DNA from: Kaistia geumhonensis
GTDB taxonomy: Bacteria; Pseudomonadota; Alphaproteobacteria; Rhizobiales; Kaistiaceae
Direction of reading: 5' to 3'
Length of the DNA stretch: 64,000 nt
NCBI RefSeq assembly: GCF_030815145.1
Contig: NZ_JAUSWJ010000001.1
Span: 2,232,001-2,296,000, forward strand
Both the position numbers and the translations under genes were made by a program. A model generated the notes under the pieces. It saw only the letters and a program-made list of their open reading frames with translations, had not been told where the DNA came from and made no database searches. This document shows positions 17,780 to 26,339 of this stretch, piece by piece. The first letter of the stretch is position 1. Each line of letters begins with the position of its first letter.

Positions 17780-18319
17780 TCAGCGCGGAGCGAGCACCAT
17801 GATCATCTGGCGACCTTCGAGCTTGGGCTCGGCCTCGACCTTCGAGAGTTCGGCCGTCTCGTCGCGAACGCGCTCGAGCAGCTTCATCCCGAGATGCTGG
17901 TGCGCCATCTCGCGGCCACGGAAGCGCAGCGTCAGCTTGACCTTGTCGCCTTCCTCGAAGAAACGCTTGATGGCCTTCATCTTGACCTCGTAATCGTGGT
18001 CATCGATGGCGGGGCGCATCTTGATTTCCTTGACCTCGACGGTCTTCTGCTTCTTGCGGGCCTCGTTGGCCTTCTTCTGCGTCTGGTATTTGAAGCGGCC
18101 GAAATCCAGGATCTTGCAGACCGGCGGCTCCGAGTTGGGGGCGATCTCGACCAGGTCGAGGCCGGCCTCGGCAGCGAGTGCAAGAGCTTCGTCGATCGGG
18201 GTGAGGCCGACATTCTGGCCGTCCTGATCGATCAGCTGGACCTCACGGACGCCGCGAATTTCGCGGTTGATGCGCGGGCCATCCTTGGCGGGAAGTGGCG
18301 CTTTGAAAGGGCGGCGAAT
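17780..18319 (-). CDS. infC: Translation initiation factor IF-3 with a probable AUU start
   Basis: IF-3 of 179 residues. The N-domain ([21 protein letters not shown]) and linker, then the C-domain with [21 protein letters not shown] and [15 protein letters not shown], prevent premature subunit joining and check start codons. No ATG opens the frame. The codon at 18319-18317 is ATT, eight bases after a GAGGAG site, and gives [16 protein letters not shown], the N-terminus I recall for rhizobial IF-3. A TTG at 18340 would put the ribosome site inside the gene. An AUU start is the known basis of IF-3 self-repression in E. coli. Confidence 0.93.
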   Translation of the reverse strand: MRRPFKAPLPAKDGPRINREIRGVREVQLIDQDGQNVGLTPIDEALALAAEAGLDLVEIAPNSEPPVCKILDFGRFKYQTQKKANEARKKQKTVEVKEIKMRPAIDDHDYEVKMKAIKRFFEEGDKVKLTLRFRGREMAHQHLGMKLLERVRDETAELSKVEAEPKLEGRQMIMVLAPR

Positions 18320-18456
18320 GGGGGCGGACTCCTCTAGCAATGAACGATCGGTCGGGGACTGGGGGAAAAACGACAGCGACCGACGCGACTGCCCCCGGCG
18401 CTGCGCCTGGGAGCCGTGCCCGGCCTATCGGGTCCTCCGACCCTGACTTGGCTTTG

Positions 18457-18485
18457 AAAATCGGCGAACAAACGCGGAAAGTCAA
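18457..18485 (-). promoter_or_regulatory. Probable infC promoter
   Basis: On the minus strand: -35 TTGACT (18485-18480), 17-base spacer, -10 GATTTT (18462-18457). It lies about 140 bases before the ATT start of infC, in the gap shared with the divergent hydrolase gene. Confidence 0.45.
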
Positions 18486-18554
18486 CCGAAAGTGGACTTT
18501 GACGCTTACTCTGCCTAGGTAGGATCGCTTCCGCGAACGATCAAGGAGCCGTCC

Positions 18555-19346
18555 ATGGAGCCCGTCCCGGTGTCCGCTTCCGATCCCGTCTTCCGCGAGA
18601 TCACCGTCGGCAGCGGCGAGGCGGCGCGCCGGATCGCCATGCTCGAGCGGGCCGGCGAAGGCCGGGGCATCCTCTTTCTCGGCGGCTACATGTCGAACAT
18701 GCGCGGCGCGAAAGGCGATGCGCTCGACGCCTATGCCGCCGCGACGGGCCGGCCGATGACCCGCTTCGACTATTCGGGCCATGGCGAATCGGGCGGGCGT
18801 TTCGAGGACGGCACCATCACGCGCTGGCTCGAAGAAGCCGCGGCGGTGCTGGACCGCGCCGCCGGGGCGCCGCTGATCCTCGTCGGCTCCTCGATGGGTG
18901 GCTGGATCGCCCTGCTGCTCGCGCTCGCCGAGCGCCACTCGGGGCGCGGCCGGATCGCCGGGCTCGTCCTGCTGGCGCCGGCCACCGACATGACCCACAG
19001 CCTGATGCTGCCGCAGATGGATGCCGCCGCGCGGACGGAACTCGAGGAGAACGGCGTGGTGCGCCGCGCCAGCGCCTATTCCGAGCAGCCCTATCTCATC
19101 ACGCGCGCGCTGATCGAGGACGGGACACATCACCTTCTCGCCGACAAGCCGATTGCCATCGGGGCGCCGGTCCATATCATCCAGGGCGTCCTCGACGAGG
19201 ACGTCCCCTTCGACCACGCCCTCGACCTCATGTCGCATCTCGCCGAGGACGATGTCGTGCTGACCCTGATCAAGGATGCCGGCCACCGCCTCTCGCGGCC
19301 GGAGGATCTCGCCAAGATCCTCTCCGCCGTCGAGGCGATGAGCTGA
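18555..19346 (+). CDS. Alpha/beta hydrolase
   Basis: Protein of 263 residues with the alpha/beta-hydrolase fold. The nucleophile elbow is VGSSMGGW near residue 115 (Ser in G-S-S-M-G-G). A candidate acid is the Asp of QGVLDEDVPF, and the catalytic His is in DAGHRLSRPEDL near the end. FDYSGHGES is the typical strand before the oxyanion region. Substrate unknown. An AAGGAG site precedes the ATG. It lies alone, divergent from infC and about 30 bases ahead of the molybdopterin oxidoreductase gene. Confidence 0.8.
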   Translation: MEPVPVSASDPVFREITVGSGEAARRIAMLERAGEGRGILFLGGYMSNMRGAKGDALDAYAAATGRPMTRFDYSGHGESGGRFEDGTITRWLEEAAAVLDRAAGAPLILVGSSMGGWIALLLALAERHSGRGRIAGLVLLAPATDMTHSLMLPQMDAAARTELEENGVVRRASAYSEQPYLITRALIEDGTHHLLADKPIAIGAPVHIIQGVLDEDVPFDHALDLMSHLAEDDVVLTLIKDAGHRLSRPEDLAKILSAVEAMS

Positions 19347-19377
19347 GCGGCGCCCCCTTTCGCAAAGGAACGATGCC

Positions 19378-19983
19378 ATGGCGACCAGAGGCTTCTTCGG
19401 CAAGCGCCCGACCGAGATCGAGGCGGACCGACTGCCGCCCGGTCAGTATCTCACCGAGGATTTTCCGGTGCTCTCGGCCGGACCGACGCCGCATGTCGAT
19501 CTCGACAAATGGAGCTTCACGCTCAAGGACGGCGTGCGGCCGGTGGCGAAATGGAGCTGGGACGAATTCGCGAAGCTGCCGCATGTCAAGCTGACGCGCG
19601 ACATCCACTGCGTGACCAAGTGGTCGAAGTTCAACACCGCCTGGTCCGGCGTCATGATCGACGACATCCTCGCCGAGGCCGGAATCGAGGCGCCGACGGG
19701 CTTCACGCTCGCCCATTCCTTCGACGGATACACGACGAACGTCCCGACCGCCGATCTCGTCGGCGGCAAGGCGATGATCGCGACCTCCTATGAGGGCAAG
19801 CCGATCACCGCTGATCACGGCGGGCCGGCGCGGCTGCTGGTGCCGCATCTCTACTTCTGGAAATCTGCGAAGTGGATCAACGCGCTGCAGTTCACCGCCC
19901 GGGACGAGGCCGGCTTCTGGGAGCTGCGCGGCTATCACATGTATGGCGATCCCTGGCGCGAGCAGCGCTTCACGGGCGATTGA
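19378..19983 (+). CDS. Sulfite-oxidase-like molybdopterin oxidoreductase (cytoplasmic)
   Basis: Protein of 201 residues of the sulfite oxidase/YedY superfamily. The Cys that ligates molybdenum is in RDIHCVTKWSKFNTAW near residue 82. The C-terminal YFWKSAKWINALQF and FWELRGYHMYGDPWREQ match the family. There is no Tat or Sec signal, unlike periplasmic YedY/MsrP, so this form works in the cytoplasm. The next gene, a flavin reductase starting four bases after this stop, is the probable electron partner. Physiological substrate unknown. Confidence 0.85.
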   Translation: MATRGFFGKRPTEIEADRLPPGQYLTEDFPVLSAGPTPHVDLDKWSFTLKDGVRPVAKWSWDEFAKLPHVKLTRDIHCVTKWSKFNTAWSGVMIDDILAEAGIEAPTGFTLAHSFDGYTTNVPTADLVGGKAMIATSYEGKPITADHGGPARLLVPHLYFWKSAKWINALQFTARDEAGFWELRGYHMYGDPWREQRFTGD

Positions 19984-19987
19984 CGCC

Positions 19988-20746
19988 GTGACGACCGTCG
20001 AGCCATCGCCCGGCCTCGCACAGCCGCATCGCCTCGCCTGGCAGGAGGCGCGGGTCGAGGCGATCCACGCCGAGACGCCGGAGGTCAAGTCCTTCGTGCT
20101 GCGCCCGCAGAGCTGGTCCGGTTTCACGGCCGGCCAGCATGTCGACATCCGCCTGACGGCGCCGGACGGCTACCAGGCGCAGCGCTCCTATTCGATCGCC
20201 TCGGCGCCCGACGACAGCGGCACGATCGAGCTCGCGATCGAGGCTCTGCCGGACGGCGAGGTCTCGCCCTTCTTCCACGACGTCGTCGAGGTCGGCGATA
20301 CGATCGAGCTGCGCGGTCCGATTGGTGGCCATTTCATCTGGAATGCGCCGCTCGGCGGGCCGCTGCTCCTCGTCGGCGGCGGGTCCGGCCTCGTGCCTCT
20401 GATGTCGATCCTGCGCCATCGTGCCAGCGTGGCGCCCGAGGTGCCGGCGACGCTGGTCTATTCGGCGCGGCGCTATGACGACCTCATCTTCCGCGACGAA
20501 TTGTTCCGCCGACGCGACGCCGACGCCCATTTCCGCCTCGAGGTCGCGCTCACCCGCGAACAGGCACGCGACGGCCTGCATTTTGGCCGCATCGACGCCG
20601 CGCTGATGGCGCGGGCGATCGGCACCGAGACGCCGAAGCTCACCTATATCTGCGGCTCGAACCCCTTCGTCGAAGCGGCGGCATCGCTGGCTCTGGCAGC
20701 CGGCCTCCCCTTCGGCAGCATCCGGACGGAGCGCTACGGCGGTTAG
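19988..20746 (+). CDS. FAD/NAD(P)-binding ferredoxin-reductase-type oxidoreductase
   Basis: Protein of 252 residues. The FAD-binding barrel contains RSYSIASAPDD (FAD motif RxYS), then the NAD(P) domain with LLLVGGGSGLVPLMSIL and the end motif YICGSNPFVEAA. No iron-sulfur cysteines are present. It starts with GTG at 19988, four bases after the molybdopterin oxidoreductase stop, so the two are co-translated. It probably passes electrons between NAD(P)H and the molybdenum enzyme. An upstream in-frame start would lie inside the previous gene. Confidence 0.83.
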   Translation: MTTVEPSPGLAQPHRLAWQEARVEAIHAETPEVKSFVLRPQSWSGFTAGQHVDIRLTAPDGYQAQRSYSIASAPDDSGTIELAIEALPDGEVSPFFHDVVEVGDTIELRGPIGGHFIWNAPLGGPLLLVGGGSGLVPLMSILRHRASVAPEVPATLVYSARRYDDLIFRDELFRRRDADAHFRLEVALTREQARDGLHFGRIDAALMARAIGTETPKLTYICGSNPFVEAAASLALAAGLPFGSIRTERYGG

Positions 20747-20765
20747 GTCGGACGCCGGAACGCCT

Positions 20766-21692
20766 TCAGCGCCCCCGCCAGGCCCCGCTCTGCCACAGCG
20801 CCGTCAGCGCGTCTCGGTAGGTGGGGTAGCGCAGCGTGACGCCGAGTTCGGCGAGGCGACCATTTCCGACGCGCTTGTTCTCGGCATAGAAGCTGCGAGC
20901 CATGGGCGAGAGATCGGCGGTCTCGAAGGGGATGTCGGGGAGCGGGGCGTAGCCGGCGAGGCTGGCTGCGAAGGCGACCACGTCCTGGGGCGGCGCTGGC
21001 TCGTCATCGGTGACGTTGAAGACGCCCGAGGCGCCCCGCGTCGCGGCCGCCTCGATCACCGCGGCGATGTCGTCGACATGGATGCGGTTGAAGATCTGGC
21101 CGGGCTTCACCAGCCGTCGGGCGCTGCCCTCCTCGAGATTGACGAAGGTGTTGCGGCCGGGGCCATAGATGCCGGCGAGCCGCAGCAGCGCCACGGGAAT
21201 GCCCCGCTCCGCGCCGAGCGCCGTCCACGAAGCCTCGGCCTCGACGCGGTTGAGCGCCCTTCGCGAACCGGGACGCGGCATCGTCGTCTCGTCGACCCAG
21301 CCGCCGCCATGATCGCCATAGACGCCGACGGTCGAGAGATAGCCGATCCATGAAAGATCGGGGGCGGCCCGGATATCGCTCTCGAAGATCGCGAGCACGG
21401 GATCGCCGGCGTCGCCCGGCGCTACCGACTGCACCAGATGCGTGGCGGTGCCGAGGGCCTCGCGGACCGACCCGGTCGCGTGATGGCCGTCGAAGACGAG
21501 CGCGTCGATACCGGCGGCCCTGAGCCGCGCGGCCTTCTCCTCCGTCCGCACCGTTCCGGCGATCGAGGCGACCCGGCCCGCCGTCCGGCGCACGAAGGCA
21601 AGCGACGAGAAACCGAGGCCGAAGATGAAGACGCGCGCGTCGCGAAGCGACCCGACTTCGGGAGAGACGTCGTGCTGGGAAGAGTCGGGCAT
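20766..21692 (-). CDS. NAD-dependent epimerase/SDR family protein (YeeZ-like)
   Basis: Extended SDR-type protein of 308 residues. The nucleotide-binding motif is VFIFGLGFSSLAF near residue 22. YLSTVGVYGDHGGGWVDE and LRLAGIYGPGRN are the epimerase-family hallmarks of the centre. It resembles YeeZ-type NAD-binding proteins of unknown substrate. It converges on the flavin reductase gene with a 19-base gap. Confidence 0.75.
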   Translation of the reverse strand: MPDSSQHDVSPEVGSLRDARVFIFGLGFSSLAFVRRTAGRVASIAGTVRTEEKAARLRAAGIDALVFDGHHATGSVREALGTATHLVQSVAPGDAGDPVLAIFESDIRAAPDLSWIGYLSTVGVYGDHGGGWVDETTMPRPGSRRALNRVEAEASWTALGAERGIPVALLRLAGIYGPGRNTFVNLEEGSARRLVKPGQIFNRIHVDDIAAVIEAAATRGASGVFNVTDDEPAPPQDVVAFAASLAGYAPLPDIPFETADLSPMARSFYAENKRVGNGRLAELGVTLRYPTYRDALTALWQSGAWRGR

Positions 21693-21742
21693 GGGGTCTC
21701 CGCGTTTCGGGCGCGGAGACTAGAGCCTTTGGACCGCCTTGC

Positions 21743-22642
21743 TCAACCCTCGTCGGCCGGCTGCTGCACGACGCCGGCTTCCCAGCCGAGAATGGCGCGC
21801 TTGCGCGTCAGGCCCCAGTGATAGCCTGTGAGCGCCCCGGATTTCCCGAGGATGCGGTGGCATGGCACGACGAAGGAGATGGGGTTTCGGCCGATGGCCG
21901 CGCCGACCGCGCGCGCCGCCTTGGGGTTGTTCACCTTCTCCGCGATCTGCGAATAGGTGGCGGCGTGGCCGAGCGGCACCGAGAGCAGCGTCTCCCAGAC
22001 CCGGACCTCGAAATCGGACCCGATGAAGACGAGACGAAGCGGCGTATCCGGCCGCCAGCGCGAGGGGTCGAAGATGCGCGCGGCATAGGGCGCCGTCGCC
22101 TCCCAATCCTCGTCATAGCTCGCGCAGGGAAAGCGCCGCGTCATGTCGGCGAGCGCCGCCCTCTCCTCGCCCGGATCGGCGAAGGCGAGGCCGGCGAGGC
22201 CCCGATCGGTGATCATGATGAGCGCATAGCCGAAGGGCGAGCCGTGGAAGCCCCACTTCATGGCGACGCCCTCGCCGCGCGCCTTGTAGGCGCCGGGGCT
22301 CATCGCCTCATGCGTCACGAAGAGATCGTGCAGCCGGCCCGGCCCCGACAGGCCCACTTCGTAGCTCGTGTCGAGCACCGAGGCGTCACCGTCGAGCAGC
22401 ATACGGGCATGTTCGAGCGTATGGGCCTGGATGAAGGCCTTCGGCGAGAGACCGCACCAGCGCGTGAACAGCTTCTGCAGCGACAGGGGATTCATGCCGA
22501 CATGGGCGGCGAGACGCTCCAGCGAGGGCTGCTCGCGCCAATGCTCGGTGAGGAACTCGATCGCGCGACGGACGATCTCGTAGTCCTGGTGGGGAGCCGG
22601 AGGAACGGGGTCGGCCATGGCGAGGGCGGTTGCTATGTTCAT
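21743..22642 (-). CDS. AraC-type HTH fused to methylated-DNA-protein-cysteine methyltransferase
   Basis: Fusion of 299 residues. An AraC helix-turn-helix region (about 20-115, SLERLAAHVGMNPLSLQKLF) is joined to an O6-alkylguanine DNA methyltransferase domain with the active site NPISFVVPCHRILG near residue 265. It resembles Ada but lacks the N-terminal zinc/methylphosphotriester domain, so the alkylation-sensing switch of E. coli Ada is missing. It likely repairs O6-methylguanine; how the HTH is controlled is unclear. A Met eight codons in (22618) is a possible alternative start. Confidence 0.85.
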   Translation of the reverse strand: MNIATALAMADPVPPAPHQDYEIVRRAIEFLTEHWREQPSLERLAAHVGMNPLSLQKLFTRWCGLSPKAFIQAHTLEHARMLLDGDASVLDTSYEVGLSGPGRLHDLFVTHEAMSPGAYKARGEGVAMKWGFHGSPFGYALIMITDRGLAGLAFADPGEERAALADMTRRFPCASYDEDWEATAPYAARIFDPSRWRPDTPLRLVFIGSDFEVRVWETLLSVPLGHAATYSQIAEKVNNPKAARAVGAAIGRNPISFVVPCHRILGKSGALTGYHWGLTRKRAILGWEAGVVQQPADEG

Positions 22643-22765
22643 CGTCTGGATCCGTGGCGTCGGCGTCTCGTGTCGATGCTGCCACTCTAGGAACGTGGCG
22701 CATGCGGCGACACCCGATTCTTGCGCCGGATTAGCGCCTCGATCCGCCGGCCTGCAGCAAACCCG

Positions 22766-23257
22766 TCAGCGGCTGCGCAGGCTCGTCAGCGCACTCTGCA
22801 GCGCGGTCGCGAAGCCCTCGCGATCGTCGGGATTGAGGAAGCTGCCGATCGCGAGCCGCTTGCCGTGCGAGGCGAGCGCCATGCGCGTGATCCCCCAGTC
22901 CGGCAGGCGCTCGACCTCGAGCCGCGCCCAATAGGGGTTGAAGTCGAACTGCTCCGTCTTGCCGCTCGCCGAGATGCGGCGGATCGTCAGCGTGTCGCGC
23001 GTCATCTCGACGATCTCGCGCGCCCGCGCGGCGCGGTAGTTGAGGCGGAAGGCGAACTGGATGGCGAGGATGTCGAGGCCGAAGAAGCCGGCGATCGGCC
23101 AGGCGCCGAGCGACCAGAACAGGAGGCCGCTCGCGAAACAGGTCGAGGCGACCAGCATCAGTAGCAGCGCAAAGCCGCGCGGCGACAGCGATCGATAGGG
23201 CTTCAGAACCGCCGAGAACACCAGCTCGGCCGGCTCGTCCATGTTGCGGTCGGTCAT
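22766..23257 (-). CDS. DUF2244 family membrane protein
   Basis: Protein of 163 residues with two hydrophobic helices (FALLLMLVASTCFASGLLFW and WPIAGFFGLDILAIQFAF, about 28-70). A hydrophilic domain follows, containing FDFNPYWARLEVER, the DUF2244 hallmark. Function unknown. Its start lies 22 bases from the divergent nth start, so one of the two promoters must overlap the other gene or be extremely compact. A second Met at codon 6 is possible. Confidence 0.8.
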   Translation of the reverse strand: MTDRNMDEPAELVFSAVLKPYRSLSPRGFALLLMLVASTCFASGLLFWSLGAWPIAGFFGLDILAIQFAFRLNYRAARAREIVEMTRDTLTIRRISASGKTEQFDFNPYWARLEVERLPDWGITRMALASHGKRLAIGSFLNPDDREGFATALQSALTSLRSR

Positions 23258-23279
23258 GGCGGATCAGTATAGAAGCTCG

Positions 23280-23963
23280 ATGCCGGATTCCCAGCCTCTT
23301 CCCCAAAAGCCCAGGCGACGCCGCACGCTGACCCGCGCGGAGGCGGAGGAATTCTTCGCCCGCTTCGCCGCCCGCGAGCCGGAGCCGAAGGGCGAACTCG
23401 ACTATGTGAATCCCTATACGCTCCTGGTCGCCGTCGTCCTCTCCGCGCAGGCCACCGATGCCGGTGTCAACAAGGCCACCAAGGCGCTGTTCGCAGCCGC
23501 CGATACGCCGGAAAAGATGGTGGCGCTCGGCGAGGAACGGGTCACCGAGCATATCCGCACCATCGGCCTCTTCCGTACCAAGGCGAAAAACGTCATCGCG
23601 CTGTCCCGGCTTCTCGTCGAGCGGCATGGCGGCGCGGTGCCGCGCGACCGGGAGGCGCTCGAGGCCCTGCCGGGCGTCGGCCGGAAGACAGCCAATGTCG
23701 TGCTCAACATCGCCTTCGGCGAACCGACGATCGCCGTCGACACCCATATCTTCCGCGTTTCGAACCGCACCGGCCTCGCCCCCGGCAAGGATGTCGTCGC
23801 GGTCGAGGCAGGCCTCGAGAAGATCGTGCCGGCGCGCTACCGCCTGCATGCGCATCACTGGCTGATCCTGCACGGCCGCTATGTCTGCAAGGCGCGCAAG
23901 CCGGACTGCCCCGTCTGCATCGTCAGCGACCTCTGCCGTTTCCCCGACAAGACGATCGCGTGA
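23280..23963 (+). CDS. nth: Endonuclease III (DNA glycosylase/AP lyase)
   Basis: Base-excision repair enzyme of 227 residues removing oxidised pyrimidines. The HhH motif LPGVGRKTANVVL carries the catalytic Lys, and VDTHIFRVSNR contains the catalytic Asp. The [4Fe-4S] cysteines are at the C-terminus in C-x6-C-x2-C-x5-C (from CKARKPDCPVC to LC). I chose ATG 23280; earlier in-frame Met codons (23241, 23256) would overlap the divergent DUF2244 gene. Confidence 0.95.
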   Translation: MPDSQPLPQKPRRRRTLTRAEAEEFFARFAAREPEPKGELDYVNPYTLLVAVVLSAQATDAGVNKATKALFAAADTPEKMVALGEERVTEHIRTIGLFRTKAKNVIALSRLLVERHGGAVPRDREALEALPGVGRKTANVVLNIAFGEPTIAVDTHIFRVSNRTGLAPGKDVVAVEAGLEKIVPARYRLHAHHWLILHGRYVCKARKPDCPVCIVSDLCRFPDKTIA

Positions 23964-23970
23964 TCAGGCG

Positions 23971-24417
23971 TCAGTAGCCGCGCGCCATCGCCGCGGCGAA
24001 GATCGGGATGGCAAGGAATATCGTCGCCTCGACATGCAGATACATGCGCGCCGAGCGGATCTCGGCCGGCGACGGCAGCCATCCCGGCTCGCCCTCGGCA
24101 CGCTTCCGCCAGGCGATGAACTTCATCGTCGGCGGGATCGACATGAGGCCGATCAGCGCGAAGGCCGCCATCTTGGCCCAGAATGAGTGGCTCTCCGCAT
24201 AATAGCCCCAGCCCTTCAGGCCGAAGAAGACGCGCAGCACGCCGATGAGCAGCACCGCTCCGGCCGTCGCGCCATAGATGATGTCGAGCTTGGCGACGCG
24301 CCTCAGGCCCTGCAGGTCGAGATCGCGCTTCAGCCAGACCAGCTGCACGGCGAGCATCGCGAACAGCACGAATACCGCCAGGTGATGCAGGATCGCGAGA
24401 ACGAGATCGACGAGCAC
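23971..24417 (-). CDS. DUF2214 family integral membrane protein
   Basis: Protein of 148 residues with four hydrophobic segments (start LVDLVLAILHHLAVFVLFAM, centre GATAGAVLLIGVLRVFFG, then AAFALIGLMSIPPT and a C-terminal helix) and few charges apart from loops. DUF2214 members have no known role. It begins four bases after the stop of the EI24/CysZ-like gene on the same strand, so the pair is an operon. It converges on nth with a seven-base gap. Confidence 0.75.
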   Translation of the reverse strand: MLVDLVLAILHHLAVFVLFAMLAVQLVWLKRDLDLQGLRRVAKLDIIYGATAGAVLLIGVLRVFFGLKGWGYYAESHSFWAKMAAFALIGLMSIPPTMKFIAWRKRAEGEPGWLPSPAEIRSARMYLHVEATIFLAIPIFAAAMARGY

Positions 24418-24421
24418 CGAC

Positions 24422-25105
24422 TCACTCCACCAGTTCGACCGGGCGACGGCCGCGCACCCGCTTGTTCAGATGCGTCATGAAGGCCATGGCGAAGAGCGGC
24501 GTCAACAGATTGACGATCGGGATGGCGAGGAAAAGCGCGATCACGAAGCCGCCGAGAAGGACCGTTCCGGCATTCTCCCGGCGCAGCGCCCGCGCCTGCT
24601 GTACGCCTCCGAAACGCGCCGCCGCCGCCTCGAAGAACTCGCGGCCGAGCAGATAGCCGTTGCCGATGAAGAAGGCGACGAGGTTGACGCCCGGCACCAG
24701 CAGCAGCACGAGGCAGACGACGTTGACGAGCACGGCCGTCGCCGCGAAGCCGATGGCCCCGAGCGCGCTTTCGGTCACCGTCAGCCCTGTGCCGGGCGGA
24801 TCGAACGGATAGTGCCGCCGCTCGACGATGGCGGCGATGTCGTCCGAGAAGAGGCCGGCCATCAGCGCCGAGACCGGCGCGACGAGGAAGGCGAGGCCGA
24901 TGACGAAGCCGAAGCCCGAGACGATCGCGACCGAGGTTCCGATCCAGGCGTGATCCGGCCAGTCGGCGAAATGAACCACCGCCGCCTGCAGGCCGAGCCA
25001 GAGCAGGACGAGGAGGAGCAAAGTCAGCCCCAGCACCTTCAGAAGCACGGCGCGGAAGGGGCGTGTCGGCAGGTCGGAAAGAGCGAGCCAGGCGGCGGCG
25101 AGCAT
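24422..25105 (-). CDS. EI24/CysZ-like membrane protein
   Basis: Protein of 227 residues with four or five long hydrophobic segments and the family core GVNLVAFFIGNGYLLGREFFE near residue 150. CysZ proteins carry sulfate across the inner membrane in some bacteria, but this wider EI24 family is often annotated without proof, so sulfate uptake is only a suggestion. I chose ATG 25105 (MLAAAWLALSDLPT); the frame stays open far upstream, but there it is Arg/Asp-rich antisense sequence of the adenosine kinase gene. It is followed by the DUF2214 gene. Confidence 0.78.
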   Translation of the reverse strand: MLAAAWLALSDLPTRPFRAVLLKVLGLTLLLLVLLWLGLQAAVVHFADWPDHAWIGTSVAIVSGFGFVIGLAFLVAPVSALMAGLFSDDIAAIVERRHYPFDPPGTGLTVTESALGAIGFAATAVLVNVVCLVLLLVPGVNLVAFFIGNGYLLGREFFEAAAARFGGVQQARALRRENAGTVLLGGFVIALFLAIPIVNLLTPLFAMAFMTHLNKRVRGRRPVELVE

Positions 25106-25270
25106 CGTGCGAAAGGCGTCCTTCTCGGTGTTCGGCGGCCTGCGGCAGATGGGCACGGCGGGGGCGGGCCGCAAGCCGGACCGACGGTTGCACGGCAAAG
25201 CGCCGCCTGTATAGTCCGCAACCGACCCCGCCGGCCCTCCGGCTCCCGCCCTCTCCGGATCAGTTCTCGA

Positions 25271-26275
25271 ATGACGCAAGCCAGCTACGACGTTCTCGGC
25301 ATCGGCAATGCGATCGTCGATATCCTGGCGCGGGCGGAGGACGATTTCCTCGTCGAGCAGAAGCTGACCAAGGGCTCGATGCGGCTCGTGGACATGGAGG
25401 AATCGGCGCGGCTCTATGCCGCCATGGGTCCGGCGATCGAGGCGTCGGGCGGCTCGGCCGGCAACACCGTGGCGGGCATCGCCTCGCTCGCGGGCCGCTG
25501 CTCCTATGTCGGCAAGGTCGCGGACGACCAGCTCGGCGCCGTCTACCGCCACGACATGCGCGCCATCGGCGCCCGCTACGATGTCGCGCCGCTGCCGCCG
25601 GGCACGCTGCCGACCGCGCGCTCGATGATCTTCATCACGCCGGATGGCGAGCGCACGATGAACACCTATCTCGGCGCGTGCCACCGACTCGGCCCCGAGG
25701 ATATCGACGAGGCGCTCGTCGCCGACACCAGGATCACCTATTTCGAGGGCTTCCTCTGGGATGCGCCGAGCGCCCGCGATGCCTTCTACAAGGCGGCGTC
25801 GGTCGCGCACCGCTCCGGCCGCAAGGTGTCGCTCACGCTGTCCGACGCCTTCTGCGTCGATCGCTTCCGGGGCGATTTCACGCGGCTGCTCAAGGACGGG
25901 ACGATCGACATCCTGTTCGCCAACGAGGCCGAGCTCAAATCCTTCTACCAGACGTCGAGCTTCGGGGCGGCGCTCGATGCGCTGCGCGCCGAATGCCGGG
26001 TCGCGGCGGTCACCGTCGGCGCCGAAGGCTCCTTCGTCGTCACGCCCGACCAGGTGGTCCAGGTTCCGGCGACGCGGGTCGAGCAGGTCGTGGACACCAC
26101 AGGCGCCGGCGATCTCTACGCATCGGGCTTCCTCTATGGCGTCGCGCGCGGCTTTGCGCTCACCGAAGCGGCGGCGCTCGGCTCGCTGGTCGCGGCGGAA
26201 GTGATCACCCATATCGGCCCGCGCCCGGCGGTCTCGCTGGTCGATCTCGCCCGCCAGCACGGTTATCCCCTGTGA
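25271..26275 (+). CDS. Adenosine kinase (PfkB family)
   Basis: Ribokinase-family kinase of 334 residues. It starts YDVLGIGNAIVDILA. The substrate-binding SGGSAGNTVAGIASL lies near residue 60, and the PfkB signature 2 DTTGAGDLYASGFLYG near residue 277 provides the catalytic Asp. The sequence fits the proteobacterial adenosine kinase subgroup, which makes AMP from adenosine for purine salvage. It starts 165 bases from the divergent EI24/CysZ-like gene and ends 64 bases before the tRNA-Leu gene. Confidence 0.85.
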   Translation: MTQASYDVLGIGNAIVDILARAEDDFLVEQKLTKGSMRLVDMEESARLYAAMGPAIEASGGSAGNTVAGIASLAGRCSYVGKVADDQLGAVYRHDMRAIGARYDVAPLPPGTLPTARSMIFITPDGERTMNTYLGACHRLGPEDIDEALVADTRITYFEGFLWDAPSARDAFYKAASVAHRSGRKVSLTLSDAFCVDRFRGDFTRLLKDGTIDILFANEAELKSFYQTSSFGAALDALRAECRVAAVTVGAEGSFVVTPDQVVQVPATRVEQVVDTTGAGDLYASGFLYGVARGFALTEAAALGSLVAAEVITHIGPRPAVSLVDLARQHGYPL

Positions 26276-26300
26276 CGGCAGGGTGTCGTCGCCATGACGA

Positions 26301-26329
26301 TTGACAAGCCCGGGCCGCGCCCTTAATCA
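26301..26329 (+). promoter_or_regulatory. Promoter of tRNA-Leu
   Basis: A consensus -35 TTGACA (26301-26306), 17-base spacer and -10 TAATCA (26324-26329), ending 10 bases before the mature tRNA. Confidence 0.75.
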
Positions 26330-26339
26330 ACGCGGCCAA

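Noticed and set aside
18499-18525. Promoter of the alpha/beta hydrolase gene (TTGACG and TAGGAT)
   Set aside because: The spacer is only 15 bases, too short for a confident call.
25106-26260. N-terminal extension of the EI24/CysZ-like gene over the adenosine kinase gene
   Set aside because: The extension is antisense to adenosine kinase and has no membrane or family features; the gene starts well at 25105.
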